DNA from: JABMMZ01 sp040386935
GTDB lineage: Bacteria; Bacteroidota; Bacteroidia; NS11-12g; UBA955
DNA: 64,000 bases
Assembly: GCA_040386935.1 (NCBI GenBank)
Contig: JAZKEQ010000016.1
Location: 1 to 64,000, forward strand
Direction of reading: 5' to 3'
Position numbers and translations under genes: made by a program
Shown: positions 34,101 to 41,233 of the stretch, piece after piece
How the letters are laid out: every line of letters starts with the position of its first letter
Numbering within the stretch: position 1 is the stretch's first letter
Notes under the pieces: model-generated
What the model was told of the DNA's origin: nothing
The model's database searches: none
Seen by the model: the letters and a program-made list of their open reading frames with translations, nothing else

Positions 34101-34447
34101 ATGTCGCGAATAATGGAAATATAGCCCACATCCTCAATCACACGAACATTGACTTCTGTTTCAACAAAACTGCCATCTTTTCGCTTCATCCATCTTTCGT
34201 GGATAGAGCCGCCAACCTTATCAATTAATTTGACCCTGTCTATAAATAATTGTTTTTCATCTGCAGCAATCAAATCATACATCTTTAAGTGCAGCAATTC
34301 TTCAGAAGTGTAGTTGAGTAGATTACAGGCGCTCTTATTTACCTCATTGATATTGTATTCAAAATCAACCATGATAATGGCATCACCGGCATAGTTGATT
34401 AATGCATTGTATTTCGCTTCTATCGCTTTTAGTTTAGTTTCAGACAT
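31112..34447 (-). CDS. Seven-PAS sensor histidine kinase
   Basis: 1111 aa with no membrane helix, so it is a cytoplasmic sensor. Seven PAS domains each end in a PAC-like DITERK/DISDRK motif: about 7-120, 130-255, 256-380, 382-505, 507-630, 632-755 and 757-885. The HisKA phosphoacceptor is in FSYIVSHNLRSPVATILG at about residue 902. The ATPase has the N box (FYNLISNSIKYRQ), the G1 box (FGDNGLGID) and the G2 box (GKGMGLYMIK). It pairs with the single-domain regulator downstream. What the PAS domains bind is unknown. Confidence 0.94.
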   Translation of the reverse strand: MSETKLKAIEAKYNALINYAGDAIIMVDFEYNINEVNKSACNLLNYTSEELLHLKMYDLIAADEKQLFIDRVKLIDKVGGSIHERWMKRKDGSFVETEVNVRVIEDVGYISIIRDITERKRIEKELIESELRFREVLENSLSASYKRNLNTNTYEYLSPVFKKIAGYTQDELNTTPIEIVLGLMHPDDVEAVKTGLTKAIEEPAGFENCVEYRFKHKSNGEYRWLKDEFVVMKDAEGNPASLIGSVSDITEQKESELNFRNLVEKSFVGVYIIQKEKFVYVNPKFAHDLGYIQDELININDFREIVDESYTPDALIEWRKKLEAGVIDDFHIELKYKRKDGSMLWAEVFCGETSYKGAKAILGGFQDITERKSNEAQIQESEEKFRMSFMTSQDAFYIGTLNEGRIIDINESFCDLFGYSREESIGKTTTELNLFIDPDDRAKIISAFKANKNLKDLELTCKRKNGTLVRISITINTWTMNNEQVIMAVIRDITERKQIEQELIESREQLSLFIEHSPASLAMFDTEMCYIATSRRWMNDYNLGNQTIIGKNHYEVFPEIQQEWKDIHQRCLKGAIERNEEDSFIRIDGTRDWMRWEIRPWRKSTGEIGGIIMFTEVITESIIAREKFTASQETRKHIINSALDAIVGMDKQGLITIWTPQAERIFGWTEAETLGQKMSDVIIPLQYRQGHERGLKHYGHSGEGRVINKTIEISALHKSGKEFPVELSIAVIKDNGNDFFCSFIRDISERKKLEEQQRLMTSIVNSSEDAIISKSLDGIVTSWNHGAESILGYAASETIGNPIRQMIPPHLYNEEIEILTRIKKGESVDHYETVRKKKNGELIHVSLTISPIFDAAGHVIGASKILRDISDRKLLELEREKNMHELLQRNRDLEQFSYIVSHNLRSPVATILGLTDILQDVHVEPVEKDQLIHGMGEAAHNLDSVIRDLNTILQVKRDLSEKKESILLSNLIKDIKVSLSSAINYEKVKFECDFEAVNELITIKTYIYSIFYNLISNSIKYRQPNVDPVIRISSEIRDNKTVLHFGDNGLGIDLKRNGKNVFGLYKRFHFHIAGKGMGLYMIKTQVEALGGKISIKSRENFGTDFTIEFEN

Positions 34448-34555
34448 TGTTTACTAGCTGTTTTGAATCCAATAGTTATAAAATCATTAAAAGGCAAAGT
34501 CATTTTTTATATAAAAAAAATACTTGCCTATTTTTGATTTTCAAGTTATTCAAAA

Positions 34556-35158
34556 TTAAGACTTTTTTTTATTCAATTGATTGAGCAAATTTTGTCTGAC
34601 ATTTTCCCATTCATCATCCAGTATGCTGTAATAGGCAGAATTTCTAATCGTTCCGTTATCTCTGATGCGGTCTTTGCGCAAAATGCCTTCAAACTGACCG
34701 CCAATTTTTTCTATCGCTTTTCTCGACCGTAAATTGTTGTCGCTGGTTTTTAATTGTACCCTTATTGCTTTTAAAGTTTCGAAACAAAAGGTGAGGAGCA
34801 ATAATTTGCATTCAAAATTAATGGCGGTTCCCCAGTAGTCGGGGTGCAACCAAGTCCAGCCTATTTCCAGTTTTTTATGTTGAGGATGGATGTCGAACAG
34901 TCGTGTGGAACCAATGAGTTTACCGGTTTGTTTGTTGAGAATTACAAAGGGATATTGTTGGCCGTTTTCTCTTTCAATCAGGGCTTCATTGTATTCATTC
35001 AAAAAGGTAGCAGTATCTGAGCCGTCTTTTGGCAGAAACTGCCATATTCTTTCATCTTTAGCCAATTGGGAAAGTTCTTCAAAATGCAATTTTTCTAATG
35101 GTAAAAGGTCGACCAACTGACCTTGTAAAATAGTGGGATGTTTGATCCAGTGTTCCAT
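34556..35158 (-). CDS. RimJ/RimL-type GNAT acetyltransferase
   Basis: 200 aa. I start at the ATG at 35158, because an in-frame TTG 15 nt upstream would overlap the preceding gene. The acetyltransferase_3 domain is visible as LLPLEKLHFEELSQLAKDERIW, IGSTRLFDIHPQHKKLEIGWTWLHPDYWGTAINFECKLLLLTFCFE and NNLRSRKAIEKIGGQFEG. Such enzymes acetylate N-terminal or small-molecule amines. It starts 4 bp after the stop of the predicted lipoprotein gene. Confidence 0.88.
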   Translation of the reverse strand: MEHWIKHPTILQGQLVDLLPLEKLHFEELSQLAKDERIWQFLPKDGSDTATFLNEYNEALIERENGQQYPFVILNKQTGKLIGSTRLFDIHPQHKKLEIGWTWLHPDYWGTAINFECKLLLLTFCFETLKAIRVQLKTSDNNLRSRKAIEKIGGQFEGILRKDRIRDNGTIRNSAYYSILDDEWENVRQNLLNQLNKKKS

Positions 35159-35162
35159 TGTA

Positions 35163-35720
35163 TTAACGATCAAAATATTTTTTAATATAATTGCCCAAGT
35201 CGCATTTTAATGGCCCGTTGTCATAATTCCAGAGAATAGGTTTCTTCCCTGGTTTGAATAAAATTACACCATCATGCTCTTTGAAATATGAAAGGGCTAT
35301 AGTATAATCCTGTTGATTGTAGTCGAATGTTAAAGTATTACCTTTTATTTTTTTTTCAATATGGATACCAAGTGTATCAAGCACAGATTTTATAACATCT
35401 GAGTAACATGCAGCTTGATCTAAAGTTTTATACAATAATTGTCTGCCATCATGTTTAAACCGTTCAGGCATAGAATCTTCACCATATTTATAAATTAGGG
35501 TTGAAATTGAAAAAAATTCAATGACTATTGGCTCATTAATTCTTGGCTCACCTATTGTTTTTGTGTTAGTCTGCTTAATAATACAATTTTCATAACTGCA
35601 GGAGTCTATGATTTTAACAGAGTCTTTATATTCGACTTTATTTTTTTTAGCAGTTTGAGTATTACTTGTACAATTGGTTAGTAAACTCAGCATAGAGATG
35701 ACTATGATTTTTATTTGCAT
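35163..35720 (-). CDS. Hypothetical lipoprotein
   Basis: 185 aa with a lipoprotein-like signal (MQIKIIVISMLSLLTNCTSN; Cys near residue 17, box LTNC). The mature part contains EYKDSVKIIDSCSYENCI and LFKPGKKPILWNYDNGPLKCD. No family recognised. It is followed after 4 bp by the GNAT gene. Confidence 0.68.
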   Translation of the reverse strand: MQIKIIVISMLSLLTNCTSNTQTAKKNKVEYKDSVKIIDSCSYENCIIKQTNTKTIGEPRINEPIVIEFFSISTLIYKYGEDSMPERFKHDGRQLLYKTLDQAACYSDVIKSVLDTLGIHIEKKIKGNTLTFDYNQQDYTIALSYFKEHDGVILFKPGKKPILWNYDNGPLKCDLGNYIKKYFDR

Positions 35721-35759
35721 GCAGAAATGGAAAGTTATGAGTTAATTTTTTTGGAGTAA

Positions 35760-36107
35760 TCAGTCAATATACCAAACAAAAATGTCCGAGAAAAGTAGTC
35801 TAATCCCCCAAAATTGCCCTATTCCGCTTATTACGATAGGGGTCCATTGAATTTCCTTTCTTTTTGCAATTATATAAACGATGCAAAGGATTATCCAAAG
35901 AATCAAAGAATAAAGCCAAACCTCTGCTGTAAAATCAATATAAGGTGCATAATTTTTGTAAATACTGAGTTCACCCGGATCGGGATTATCGTACGTGGGA
36001 GCATGCCCCAAAATATTTCCGGCTTCATAATAAAATGACATCAATGTTACAATGAATGACCAGGGAATGACGCCTAATGTATAAAAGATGATTTTCCAGA
36101 TTTTCAT
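35760..36107 (-). CDS. Small membrane protein, unknown
   Basis: 115 aa with about three hydrophobic segments (IFYTLGVIPWSFIVTLMSFYY, WLYSLILWIILCIVYIIA, VISGIGQFWGIRLLFSDIFV). Short, AT-rich, and in a minus-strand row of similar small membrane proteins. No family recognised. Confidence 0.6.
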   Translation of the reverse strand: MKIWKIIFYTLGVIPWSFIVTLMSFYYEAGNILGHAPTYDNPDPGELSIYKNYAPYIDFTAEVWLYSLILWIILCIVYIIAKRKEIQWTPIVISGIGQFWGIRLLFSDIFVWYID

Positions 36108-36128
36108 CTATGTTATTGGTTACAACTT

Positions 36129-36413
36129 TTAAGTTTCCTTATTCCTGATTTCTTCATCCGTTTTGTCGAGATCAGGTGTTGCCATAACTCTCGACATAAA
36201 CCAAACAGTCCCTTTTGTTCGCCATACTTTTGTGGCCCACAACACACCAATAATTAAACCTAAACTTGCTATAGAAATTCCGATGATTAGTCCTGTTGTA
36301 TTTGGCGTTGAGAGATACACCAATGCTCCAATGGCAAGGCCAATGATTAATGGCGATCCTACAATTTGCAGCCATGCAATGCCTTCTGTAAAAAATCTAA
36401 AAAATTTGCTCAT
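36129..36413 (-). CDS. Small membrane protein, unknown
   Basis: 94 aa with two hydrophobic segments (IVGSPLIIGLAIGALVYLS and LIIGISIASLGLIIGVLWA) and a charged tail ending PDLDKTDEEIRNKET. The layout is like small bacterial two-helix membrane proteins, but I recognise no family. It starts 14 bp after the end of the next larger membrane protein gene. Confidence 0.62.
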   Translation of the reverse strand: MSKFFRFFTEGIAWLQIVGSPLIIGLAIGALVYLSTPNTTGLIIGISIASLGLIIGVLWATKVWRTKGTVWFMSRVMATPDLDKTDEEIRNKET

Positions 36414-36427
36414 TTGTTATGTTTGAT

Positions 36428-37207
36428 TTAATTTTCCCAAAGCGGATCATTGTGATAAACTTCATTGTATTCAATACCGCAACTGCAGTCAAATTTATAA
36501 GGATTATCCGGGAAAAACCTTTTATAAAGTAAGAGCCTGGTATTCAAATCAACTTTCAAAGGGTCATATCTGCTGTTCAACCACATACCTATCACCAGTG
36601 CAGGGTCGTGTTTGGGTGGTCGCCAACCATCAAATTCACATATTCTTGTGTGATAAATAAAATGCATCCCAAGAATTTTTTCAGTCATATAGTTCCTTTC
36701 AAGTTCTGTGTAGTTGGATGATTTAAATACTTCAATTGAGTGAATGGCTTTTTTATAGCTATATCCAATACCTATTGCCATAATTATACAACAGATAAAA
36801 GCAGTCAGAAAATAGTAACGCGAAGTTTGAATTGCAGGCCGGTACATGCTTTTCCAGATAAGCTGTAAAACAAGAAAGTGTGGAATAAAAACAACTAAAC
36901 CTATTCCTGCAATAATCGCGAACAATCCATATATATTAATGTGTTCGAGGAACAGCACACAATAAATGAATATGAAAAATGATACGCCATTGATAAAATT
37001 TGTGAATGGTGCCAATTTGGTTGGTTGGAGCAATGGATACAAAATGGTGTTAGCAAAACAAATGATTAGTACAATCAGGGTCCATGTAGTTGGAATACAA
37101 AAGGCCTGAAAGTAAGTATTGATGGCGATTAAAATCATAATCAGTACTGCATTCAGAACAGCTAATTTAGCAGGATTTGAAAAGTACTTGTATAATCTCT
37201 TAATCAT
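36428..37207 (-). CDS. Multipass membrane protein, unknown
   Basis: 259 aa with about five membrane segments in the first 160 residues, then a soluble C-terminal part containing YMTEKILGMHFIYHTRICEFDG and FDCSCGIEYNEVYH. No family recognised. It is the first of three adjacent membrane-protein genes (37207 down to 35760), with gaps of 14-21 bp, so cotranscription is likely. Confidence 0.65.
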   Translation of the reverse strand: MIKRLYKYFSNPAKLAVLNAVLIMILIAINTYFQAFCIPTTWTLIVLIICFANTILYPLLQPTKLAPFTNFINGVSFFIFIYCVLFLEHINIYGLFAIIAGIGLVVFIPHFLVLQLIWKSMYRPAIQTSRYYFLTAFICCIIMAIGIGYSYKKAIHSIEVFKSSNYTELERNYMTEKILGMHFIYHTRICEFDGWRPPKHDPALVIGMWLNSRYDPLKVDLNTRLLLYKRFFPDNPYKFDCSCGIEYNEVYHNDPLWEN

Positions 37208-37322
37208 ATGCCAAAGAAGTGTAATTGATTAAAGCTGTCAACAGGAAATTAACGAAAATTGGGCTTATATATTGTTGTCGAATTGTCAAATTCAAAGTAT
37301 CGGTAGAGAGATTTTAAGGTAT

Positions 37323-37769
37323 TCAATCCTCTATTGCTTCAATGCCCTGTTCTTTTAACTTAGCCAAACCTTCTTTCATTGCTTTCACCACTTCAGGTGA
37401 GTGACTTTGCCATACTGTAATTTCGCCTACAACTTTAAAAGGGTGTTGTGAACGGTATGACTTTGTTGGATTACCCGGAAATTTTTTGTCGGTTAAATTC
37501 GGGTCATCTTCAATGGCGCCTGTTGGTTCCACCAAATAGATTCTTTCATGCCCTTCGCCTAAAGCAAGTTCAGCGCCCCAAATAGCGGCATCAAGAGTTG
37601 CAGAGAGGTAGATATACTTCGCTTTTTTCTGCTGACCATAGTTGGAATTAATGCCGATTTCTATCAAGTCGCCAATTTTTAAGTCAGCTTTTGTACCGTG
37701 AAAATAGGTTTGCGTAAATGGACTTTGGCCTGGTGAATTCACTTTGTTTTCAATTTTAGTTGTTTCCAT
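37323..37769 (-). CDS. arr: Rifamycin ADP-ribosyltransferase (Arr family)
   Basis: 148 aa, the normal Arr length. The pattern TYFHGTKADLKIGDLI at the start, KKAKYIYLSATLDAAIWGAELALG in the middle and ERIYLVEPTGAIEDDPNLTDKKFPGNPTKSYRS matches the NAD-binding residues of the family (His in FHGT, Tyr in YIYL, Asp in EDDPNLTDK). Family members transfer ADP-ribose from NAD to a hydroxyl of rifamycins and inactivate them. Environmental copies are common on chromosomes. The substrate in this organism is not proven. Confidence 0.92.
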   Translation of the reverse strand: METTKIENKVNSPGQSPFTQTYFHGTKADLKIGDLIEIGINSNYGQQKKAKYIYLSATLDAAIWGAELALGEGHERIYLVEPTGAIEDDPNLTDKKFPGNPTKSYRSQHPFKVVGEITVWQSHSPEVVKAMKEGLAKLKEQGIEAIED

Positions 37770-37852
37770 AGTTTGTAAATATTTAATTTTCTTTGCTTAC
37801 TTTAAGCATACAGCTATGCATTAGTTACGACTTACTGCATCTCATTTCAGTA

Positions 37853-38305
37853 CTAAACACCAAATTGCCTCAAATGATGATCAGCATGTTTGTAAGCAAA
37901 TATGCCAATTTGTTCTTTCGTCATTTTGCCAAAAAAGTCGTGAATAAAATTATCATTTGAGAAGTTAGCATAGTCGGCTGTTAAGTTGGCCCAAATAACC
38001 TTTTGTATGTTGATATCACCCGTTTTTTCTGTTACAATAAAATTTTTTCCGGCAGGCATTTTTTTGCCGATAGGTCTATCGTCTTTGGTATTGCTTTTTA
38101 AAGCCATTTTGCCAAATAATTTACCGAGTAAATCCTGTTCATAAATCTGATGGTACTTACCCAATACCCATTCATCCCATATGGTGCAATGTTTGGCCAT
38201 TTGATACACATTCATCTTGCCCCAAAGTGGTGTGCTGTTTTCATCAAGAGAGTTAATTCTTGCTATCAATTCATCTCTTGTTGCTTTGTCAAATATTGTT
38301 TTCAT
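37853..38305 (-). CDS. DUF1569 (DinB-like) protein, copy 1
   Basis: 150 aa. The ATG at 38305 gives the conserved MKTIFDKATRDELIARI start; a longer frame upstream overlaps the VOC gene and reads poorly. The DUF1569 pattern includes PLWGKMNVYQMAKHC at about 29-43, which carries a possible metal ligand His, and the C-terminal HADHHLRQFGV with two more His residues. These fit a DinB-like four-helix metal site. A second copy lies at 49365-49817. Function unknown. It overlaps the VOC gene by 17 bp. Confidence 0.85.
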   Translation of the reverse strand: MKTIFDKATRDELIARINSLDENSTPLWGKMNVYQMAKHCTIWDEWVLGKYHQIYEQDLLGKLFGKMALKSNTKDDRPIGKKMPAGKNFIVTEKTGDINIQKVIWANLTADYANFSNDNFIHDFFGKMTKEQIGIFAYKHADHHLRQFGV

Positions 38306-38723
38306 TGTCAAAATTAGTGGCTGGTTGCAATGAAAAATAGTTACCCGAGTCATCTTTGAATAATGCCTCAGTGCCATAAAATTCTTTTGTAGGTGGTTTA
38401 ATGAATTCTACCCCTTTTGATTTCAACTCTTCATACGTAGCAAATATGTCGTTGCAGGTTAATACACCACAACCAAATATGCCTTTTTTAATCATATCAA
38501 TCAAACTTTCAGCAATTTCTTTTGGAAACATTTTGCTTACTGTAACGGGAAATAAAACCAGTTGTAAATCGGGTTGTTCGGGTGGCGAAACCGTTAGCCA
38601 GCGGGTATCCGGTCCCATAGGAATATCGTCAACAAGTTTGAATCCCAATTTGTTGATGTAAAAGTCATAGGCACTGTTTTGGTCTATTACATGAATGTTT
38701 GTAACGCTTAATTTTGTAATCAT
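38289..38723 (-). CDS. VOC family (glyoxalase-like) protein
   Basis: 144 aa with one vicinal oxygen chelate domain: VTNIHVIDQNSAYDFYINKLGFKLVDD at the N-terminus and FIKPPTKEFYGTEALFKDDSGNYFSL at the C-terminus, where the metal ligands would lie. The family covers glyoxalases, dioxygenases and drug-binding proteins; the function cannot be assigned. It overlaps the DUF1569 gene by 17 bp. The AraC-type gene upstream points the same way and may control it. Confidence 0.87.
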   Translation of the reverse strand: MITKLSVTNIHVIDQNSAYDFYINKLGFKLVDDIPMGPDTRWLTVSPPEQPDLQLVLFPVTVSKMFPKEIAESLIDMIKKGIFGCGVLTCNDIFATYEELKSKGVEFIKPPTKEFYGTEALFKDDSGNYFSLQPATNFDNENNI

Positions 38724-38770
38724 TATTTTTTCTTTTTAGTATTATACAGATTGCAAATTTGAGCAATCGA

Positions 38771-39223
38771 TTAGATATCGACTTCTTCAAAATTGCTATT
38801 CTTCGACCAGCCATGCATAAATGCATAACAACCCGGCACAAAGGCGAGGGGAGTTGATTGAATTTGCTTTTTCCTTTCCTGATGGTAACTCACATATTCT
38901 GAAGGTGTTTTGCCTGTCATTTTTGTAAATAAACCACTGAAAGTGCTGACACTATCAAAACCTACCAGGGCACATGCATCCGTCACTGACTTATTGTCCC
39001 GCAAAAAGTGTTGTGCTTTTTCTATACGAACAGAAGTCAGATATTGGTGAGGGGTTTTTCCATAGATAGACTTGAACAGTCTTATAAAATGAAATTTAGA
39101 AAAGCAGGCTTCGTCTGAAATATTGTCAAGGTCAATTTTTTCAGAGTAGTTGTTATCGATAAATTGTTTTGCCTGAACAATTCTTCTGTACAAATATATT
39201 TTGGGATATTGTTCAGGTGTCAT
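38771..39223 (-). CDS. AraC-type transcriptional regulator, DNA-binding domain only
   Basis: 150 aa. The AraC double helix-turn-helix is complete: RIVQAKQFIDNNYSEKIDLDNISDEACFSKFHFIRLFKSIYGKTPHQYL, then VTDACALVGFDSVSTFSGLFTKMTGKTPSEY. There is no effector-binding domain; the tail (FVPGCYAFMHGWSKNSNFEEVDI) is short. Such stand-alone regulators often sit next to their targets, here the VOC and DUF1569 genes downstream on the same strand. Confidence 0.9.
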   Translation of the reverse strand: MTPEQYPKIYLYRRIVQAKQFIDNNYSEKIDLDNISDEACFSKFHFIRLFKSIYGKTPHQYLTSVRIEKAQHFLRDNKSVTDACALVGFDSVSTFSGLFTKMTGKTPSEYVSYHQERKKQIQSTPLAFVPGCYAFMHGWSKNSNFEEVDI

Positions 39224-39377
39224 GGTTTTAAATTTAATATTTTGCAGGTGAGATACTACTCCAAATCAGAATTCGAGGAATGAGGATGCGTTTTGGATGC
39301 ATGGGGGAGTATACAAGCAACTAGAAATTGGTCGGTTTATTTTTTGTTTCTGTTGTATTTGATTTCTCATTAACACG

Positions 39378-40046
39378 CTACAATTCACTACAGGAAATTG
39401 CAACTTTAGGTCCCAGAAATTTTGGTTGAGTATTGAACAGATAATCAGCGAACACTTTTACTCTTGCCAGCTTTTCTCTCAATTTAATTTTAAGATCAGC
39501 CGATGCAGGCACATCCTGCGCATTGAAACCTATGGCATTGATACCTTCGCGTTGGGCAATGTACAACGCCCTTTCATTGTGGAAGCCTTGTGATATAATA
39601 GTAATATTTGTTTGGGAGAAAATTTCTCTCAGTCTTACCATAGAATCGAAGGTGCGAAAACCGGCATAGTCGAGGTAGATACGAGTTGAATCGATACCGG
39701 CCATTATCAGATCTGCGCGCATCGATTCAGGTTCGCTATAATCTTTTCGGCTGTTATCGCCACTGATAATCAAACAATCAATTTTTCCTGCTTTCATCAA
39801 AGCGATTGTTGCCTCAATTCTGTATTGGTAATAGGGATTCAATCGCCCTCCCCGGGTGTATTTACCAGTACCCAGCAACAATCCCACATGATTGTAATGC
39901 ACATCATCAATAGTAGAGAAGGTCTTTCCTTCAGCAGCAGCTCTCACCCGCCAGTCGCAGTAGATAATTGATGATAGCACAAGTGCAGCCATCGCAACTA
40001 TACATATAAAGATTGTTTTTTTCTTGCGTTTGAGGAGGGTTAGCAT
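39378..40046 (-). CDS. SanA/YdcF-like membrane protein
   Basis: 222 aa. A membrane helix at about 11-31 (TIFICIVAMAALVLSSIIYC) anchors a DUF218/YdcF domain: VGLLLGTGKYTRGG, CLIISGDNSRKDYSEPESMRADLIMAGID, IIDYAGFRTFDS-like YLDYAGFRTFDSMVRLRE and IISQGFHNERALYIAQREGINAIGF. This is the SanA branch (linked to vancomycin sensitivity and envelope integrity in enterobacteria). The biochemical function is unknown. Confidence 0.9.
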   Translation of the reverse strand: MLTLLKRKKKTIFICIVAMAALVLSSIIYCDWRVRAAAEGKTFSTIDDVHYNHVGLLLGTGKYTRGGRLNPYYQYRIEATIALMKAGKIDCLIISGDNSRKDYSEPESMRADLIMAGIDSTRIYLDYAGFRTFDSMVRLREIFSQTNITIISQGFHNERALYIAQREGINAIGFNAQDVPASADLKIKLREKLARVKVFADYLFNTQPKFLGPKVAISCSEL

Positions 40047-40149
40047 GGGGGTAATGTCAGGGTTAAAATTATTAGTATAATTAATGGGGTCATTTTCACT
40101 TTGCTCACTGTAAAGGATGAGTCTGTTGTTTTACCCTTACTAATTAAGC

Positions 40150-40560
40150 TTAATGAGGGTAATCAAATTTTGTCCATTCAGTTACAAAAAACAAAGGGAC
40201 TTTTCCTATTGCATTTATCGAGTCTGCTTTAATGGTTTTACCCACTATTTTGAAAGCAATATCTGTATCGTAATTCCAAGTATTGATATCAATCAGGTCT
40301 TTCGGAAAATTGCCACAAACTTTTATATCACTAGTTAAGCTATCATACAGTTGTTTTTTTATATCTTCAGGAAAAGTTAATTTCCCTTCCAATATAAACA
40401 AATCTAAACTACCCGTACTGGAAGTATAGTAGCCAATCAGTGTATCAAGCTGTTGAGCTTGTCTTTGATTGAAAAGTTTTTGTTGTTCAACAGTGATGTC
40501 ATATCGATGGCCACAGGATGTCAGAAGGAGGATTGTAATAATTGCTGTTATAGGTTTCAT
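40150..40560 (-). CDS. Hypothetical small lipoprotein
   Basis: 136 aa with a lipobox LTSC at residues 13-16 (MKPITAIITILLLTSC). The rest is soluble (RQAQQLDTLIGYYTSSTGSLDLF, GNFPKDLIDINTWNYDTDIAF). No family recognised. It is alone between the SanA gene and the helicase-associated gene. Confidence 0.65.
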   Translation of the reverse strand: MKPITAIITILLLTSCGHRYDITVEQQKLFNQRQAQQLDTLIGYYTSSTGSLDLFILEGKLTFPEDIKKQLYDSLTSDIKVCGNFPKDLIDINTWNYDTDIAFKIVGKTIKADSINAIGKVPLFFVTEWTKFDYPH

Positions 40561-40606
40561 TTTTTGACTGTGTTTGTTACAATCGAGGGAAGGAAAGCCA
40601 TAAAAA

Positions 40607-41188
40607 TCAGCTTTTTATTTTTAAGCAAATATTTGCTTCATTTTCAGATATACTTGACAAGCTAAAATCTATTTCTAATTTCATTTCATTTAATAATCGA
40701 TTCTTTAATTCTTGTTGCTCATAAATGGAAAAGAATTCAATATCCTGATTGTTTTCTTTCAGACAAAAAACCCTATCCGTATAAATCTCATCTGTGTAGA
40801 TTTTATTTGCAGCAATATCTGAATAAAGCAACAAATGGATGAAGTCAGAAAATTTGTAAGTAAAATAGCGAATTTCATCTTCAGGTTCAACTAATTTGAT
40901 TTTAAACTTGGAATCGATATAACCTTGAAAAGAATGTACTTTCTTCAATAATACTTCAAGTGTTAAATCTGCTAGAATATTGGCAAAAACACTATCGACA
41001 TAAATTAAATTCAATTGTTGATTCTTGTTTTCAATTTTCTGAAATAAGAACTGATGCTTACTTTTCAATTTTGATATTTCATTTATAGAGTAAGAATCAT
41101 TTATTTTAAAAATGAAATTATAAGAGCCAAATAATTGATTCTTTAAATGAATAAATGTGGGTGATTGATTAATTGTTTGTGTGTTCAT
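40607..41188 (-). CDS. Hypothetical protein adjacent to nuclease-helicase
   Basis: 193 aa, soluble, no signal peptide. It has alternating charged helix and strand segments (FKINDSYSINEISKLKSK, FANILADLTLEVLLKKVH, DEIRYFTYKFSDFIHLLLY). I recognise no family. It begins 45 bp after the stop of the nuclease-DUF2075 gene on the same strand and both are more AT-rich than their flanks, so it may be the second gene of a small two-gene unit. Confidence 0.62.
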   Translation of the reverse strand: MNTQTINQSPTFIHLKNQLFGSYNFIFKINDSYSINEISKLKSKHQFLFQKIENKNQQLNLIYVDSVFANILADLTLEVLLKKVHSFQGYIDSKFKIKLVEPEDEIRYFTYKFSDFIHLLLYSDIAANKIYTDEIYTDRVFCLKENNQDIEFFSIYEQQELKNRLLNEMKLEIDFSLSSISENEANICLKIKS

Positions 41189-41233
41189 ATATGTTCATTT
41201 TTAAAAACTAAATAAAATTGATAATATTTTTTC

